Origin: Rhizophagus sp. LPA8_4_AMF
Lineage: Eukaryota; Glomeromycota; Glomeromycetes; Glomerales; Glomeraceae
Assembly (NCBI GenBank): GCA_021464525.1
Contig: JADRCO010001192.1
Location: 1-21,561 of the forward strand
Length of the DNA stretch: 21,561 bases
Direction: 5' to 3'
Positions within the stretch are counted from its first letter, which is position 1, and every line of letters starts with the position of its first letter. The position numbers and the translations under genes were made by a program. The notes beneath the pieces are model-generated. The model searched no databases and was not told where the DNA came from. It saw nothing but the letters and a program-made list of their open reading frames with translations. This document shows, one piece after another, positions 19,838-21,561 of the stretch.

Positions 19838-20185
19838 AGGATCTGTCTAAAATCCTGAAACTTGAAATCCTGAAAGTACATTATTCTGACACTCTAAATC
19901 CCAAAATATCAAAATTTTAATTTATCTAAATCCTGAAGTATTAAAATCCTAAATTATCATAATCCCGAATTTTATAATCCTGACACTTCCATAATATATA
20001 TTTTCTTTTTTTTATTAATGAATTTCAAGATCTTTATTTCAGTATTTTGAATTTCAGGATTATGAAGTATTGGACTTATGAAATGTCAGGATTATGGCAA
20101 TTCAGAATTTTAACATTTCAGGATTTAGAGTATCAGGATAATGTATCTTCAGGATTTCAAGTTTTGGGATTTCGTATCAAATCCA
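19838..20185. mobile_element. Foldback hAT-like element with mirror arrays of a ~16-bp unit
   Basis: Flanked by the direct repeat ATAGGTTTT (19829-19837 and 20185-20193), read as an 8-bp target duplication plus one shared base. The left arm carries AATCCTGA-type words at about 19851, 19866, 19883, 19897, 19929, 19945, 19960 and 19976. The right arm carries TCAGGATT-type words at about 20054, 20070, 20086, 20102, 20118, 20133, 20149 and 20164. Spacing is 15-16 bp or multiples of it. The outer part of the left arm (19851-19905) matches the right arm (about 20119-20171) nearly base for base as reverse complement, sharing TTCAGGATTTCAAGTTT. The central loop is about 70 bp. No transposase frame is present; open frames in it are by-products of the array. 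Confidence 0.7.
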
Positions 20186-20193
20186 TAGGTTTT

Positions 20194-21256
20194 GGCAGGA
20201 CTCCAAAGAATACTAAAAAAACTCAGATCTGATTTTGTATAAACCTTATAATTAATTTTAATTTCAAATGTATAAAGTCATATTAACTTTTTTGGCTTCA
20301 AATTTGGCTATCTCGAAATCTACTGATTGGATTTTAATGACCTTAAACTTGTTAGATTCGTCTCATCGAGACGAACATTTTGATATTTGTTTTATTTCTA
20401 TACGTTTAATATTGACTAAGATATCTCATTTTAAAATTTTTGTTACATAGAATCTAAGTTATCTTAATATTTTTTAGGGTTCTGTTTCAGCACGCAAGTC
20501 TAGTCTAAATCTTTTCTTTTTTAATTTAAATAATTATATATAATATCTATATATAAGTATTAAAAGTAATAAAACTTATAAAATCATAAAAGGTCATCTG
20601 AAGATCTGTTTGAAACTATATAGTTAATGTTAAGTAGTAAACTTATATATTATGTAAACAAAATAGTTTATTAATAATAATAGAATAGATGGCTAATACT
20701 GTAAATATTATATATAAATTTTCTTTATATGTCATAAATTATATGGTAGCTATTATTTATAAACAATAATAATATTATGTAACTTCAAAATTTATAAATT
20801 ATAAATTGAATAATAATAGGAATAAATTAAACTGATAAAATAATAGAGTAATATGTATTGAACATTTCTATTGATATATTTTATAAATATTACAGGTTTA
20901 AGTTTGGTAATTTTAATAAGTAACAATAATAAAATGCAAAATTTTGGACTAATTTTTATGGAATTTTTATAAATTTTACAAAAATTTTATGGAAATCTGT
21001 AAGAATTTTATGTAATATAACAAAAAAAATTTTTGCCACTTATGTGGCAATTATTTTATTTTAATAAAATACTTTAAAAATAAGTTACACAATATAAGTA
21101 AATAAAATTTTAAATTTAGATTATTGTTATTTATAGGTAATAGGCATCATATAGCTATTATATTAAATAATTTGCAGAAATAAAAAAATATAAATTATAT
21201 ATAATTTTAATTTACTGCAATGCATTTACTAGTTTATTAAATCAGAAATTAGTAGA
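20194..21256. other. Gene-free AT-rich stretch
   Basis: About 1.06 kb with no supportable gene. It contains a segment near 20476-20510 resembling 19505-19540 (shared GTTCT(C/G)TTTCAGCA then TAAATCTT), a run of TTTTATGGAA-like words near 20950-21015, and a small hairpin, TTGCCAC (21033-21039) with GTGGCAA (21044-21050). Confidence 0.45.
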
Positions 21257-21420
21257 GCTCCGAACGAGTTGAGTTGAGTCGATTTTTGAACCAAATCGTA
21301 CTCGACTCGGAAAATCGAGTCAAGTCGAGTCGAGTCTAAAATATAATATTTTTTAGACTCGACTCGACTCAATTTGTAAAAAACATCAACTCAGATCGAC
21401 TCGAATTGACTCGATTATAC
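21257..21420. repeat. GAGTC/GACTC foldback array with perfect 19-bp hairpin
   Basis: The left half is made of GAGTT and GAGTC words and the right half of GACTC words. The innermost arms AGTCGAGTCGAGTCTAAAA (21323-21341) and TTTTAGACTCGACTCGACT (21351-21369) are perfectly complementary around a 9-bp loop. The outermost parts also match imperfectly (ATCGACTCnAA). A hAT-like insertion is possible, since the left edge reads TAGAGCTCCGAACGAG, but no target duplication was seen. Confidence 0.7.
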
Positions 21421-21432
21421 CTGAGTGAAAAA

Positions 21433-21531
21433 ACGTTGAAAAAATGTTGAAAAAACGTTTTTATAATTTTTAATAAAATAAAATGTTTTCGTAACGTTTC
21501 TAATTGTTTTGATAAAGAAACGTTGCGAAAA
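21433..21531. repeat. AACGTT foldback array
   Basis: GAAAAAACGTT, GAAAAAATGTT and GAAAAAACGTT repeat in tandem with an 11-bp period at the left. Then TTTTCGTAACGTTTC (21486-21500) pairs with GAAACGTTGCGAAAA (21517-21531), one mismatch in 15. It directly abuts the GAGTC array and may continue beyond the window edge. Confidence 0.6.
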
Positions 21532-21561
21532 CTTGATAATTTACAGATAAAAAATGGTTTC

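Noticed and set aside
20047..20232. 61-residue frame, + strand, within the foldback element
   Set aside because: Produced by the repeated TCAGGATT array; repeat residues are spaced like the DNA units and show no protein family features.
19505..20510. Possible LTR pair (similar segments near 19505-19540 and 20476-20510)
   Set aside because: Only about 35 bp of patchy direct similarity, no TG...CA ends, no primer-binding site, no coding remains; more likely scattered repeat fragments.
1..21561. tRNA, rRNA genes and CRISPR arrays
   Set aside because: No cloverleaf-like segment, no conserved rRNA stretch and no regularly spaced identical repeats with unique spacers were seen by eye; the 16-bp periodic arrays are diverged and inverted, unlike CRISPR.

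Overview
The window reads as AT-rich nuclear DNA of an early-diverging filamentous fungus, most likely an arbuscular mycorrhizal fungus (Glomeromycotina, Rhizophagus-like). The grounds are the AT-rich, homopolymer-heavy non-coding DNA, short GT-AG introns (about 61-97 bp, two longer), fungal-type proteins (Sec61-alpha, a Bub2/Cdc16-type TBC protein, a TMEM184 protein, a Tom6-like tail anchor) and a gene-poor flank full of small foldback DNA. The genus is inference; the spliced, eukaryotic nature is directly visible.

Layout. 1-1495 is non-coding and holds one hAT-like insertion. 1496-3423 (+) is a five-exon flavin-containing monooxygenase with a C-terminal membrane segment. 3835-4059 (-) is a 74-residue Tom6-like protein, divergent across 305 bp from 4365-6059 (+), Sec61-alpha in four exons with a 7-nt first exon. 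6651-7898 (-) is a single-exon WW-domain protein carrying a 9-bp coding minisatellite. It is divergent from 8239-9456 (+), an unrecognised 170-residue protein ending in an AT-hook-like motif, whose frame closes only with a 4-nt microexon. 9457-11207 is non-coding and holds a back-to-back pair of E2F-like sites. 11208-12837 (+) is a five-exon Bub2/Cdc16-type GAP, convergent with 13585-15900 (-), a six-exon TMEM184/Ost-alpha-family membrane protein. From 15901 to the end there is no supportable gene.

The genes are housekeeping and do not form a pathway. Two divergent neighbours (Tom6-like and Sec61-alpha) both serve protein translocation, and Bub2 acts in mitotic exit.

The most unusual content is non-coding. 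Four insertions have perfect 8-9 bp direct flanking repeats (524-796, 16222-17050, 17746-17866, 19838-20185), the signature of hAT-superfamily transposition, and none carries a transposase. Several of these and other foldback loci (18689-18842, 19354-19470, 21257-21420, 21433-21531) are built from short motifs repeated in both orientations, with a different motif at each locus. The clearest is 19838-20185, whose two arms are mirror arrays of an AATCCTGA/TCAGGATT unit with a period of about 16 bp.
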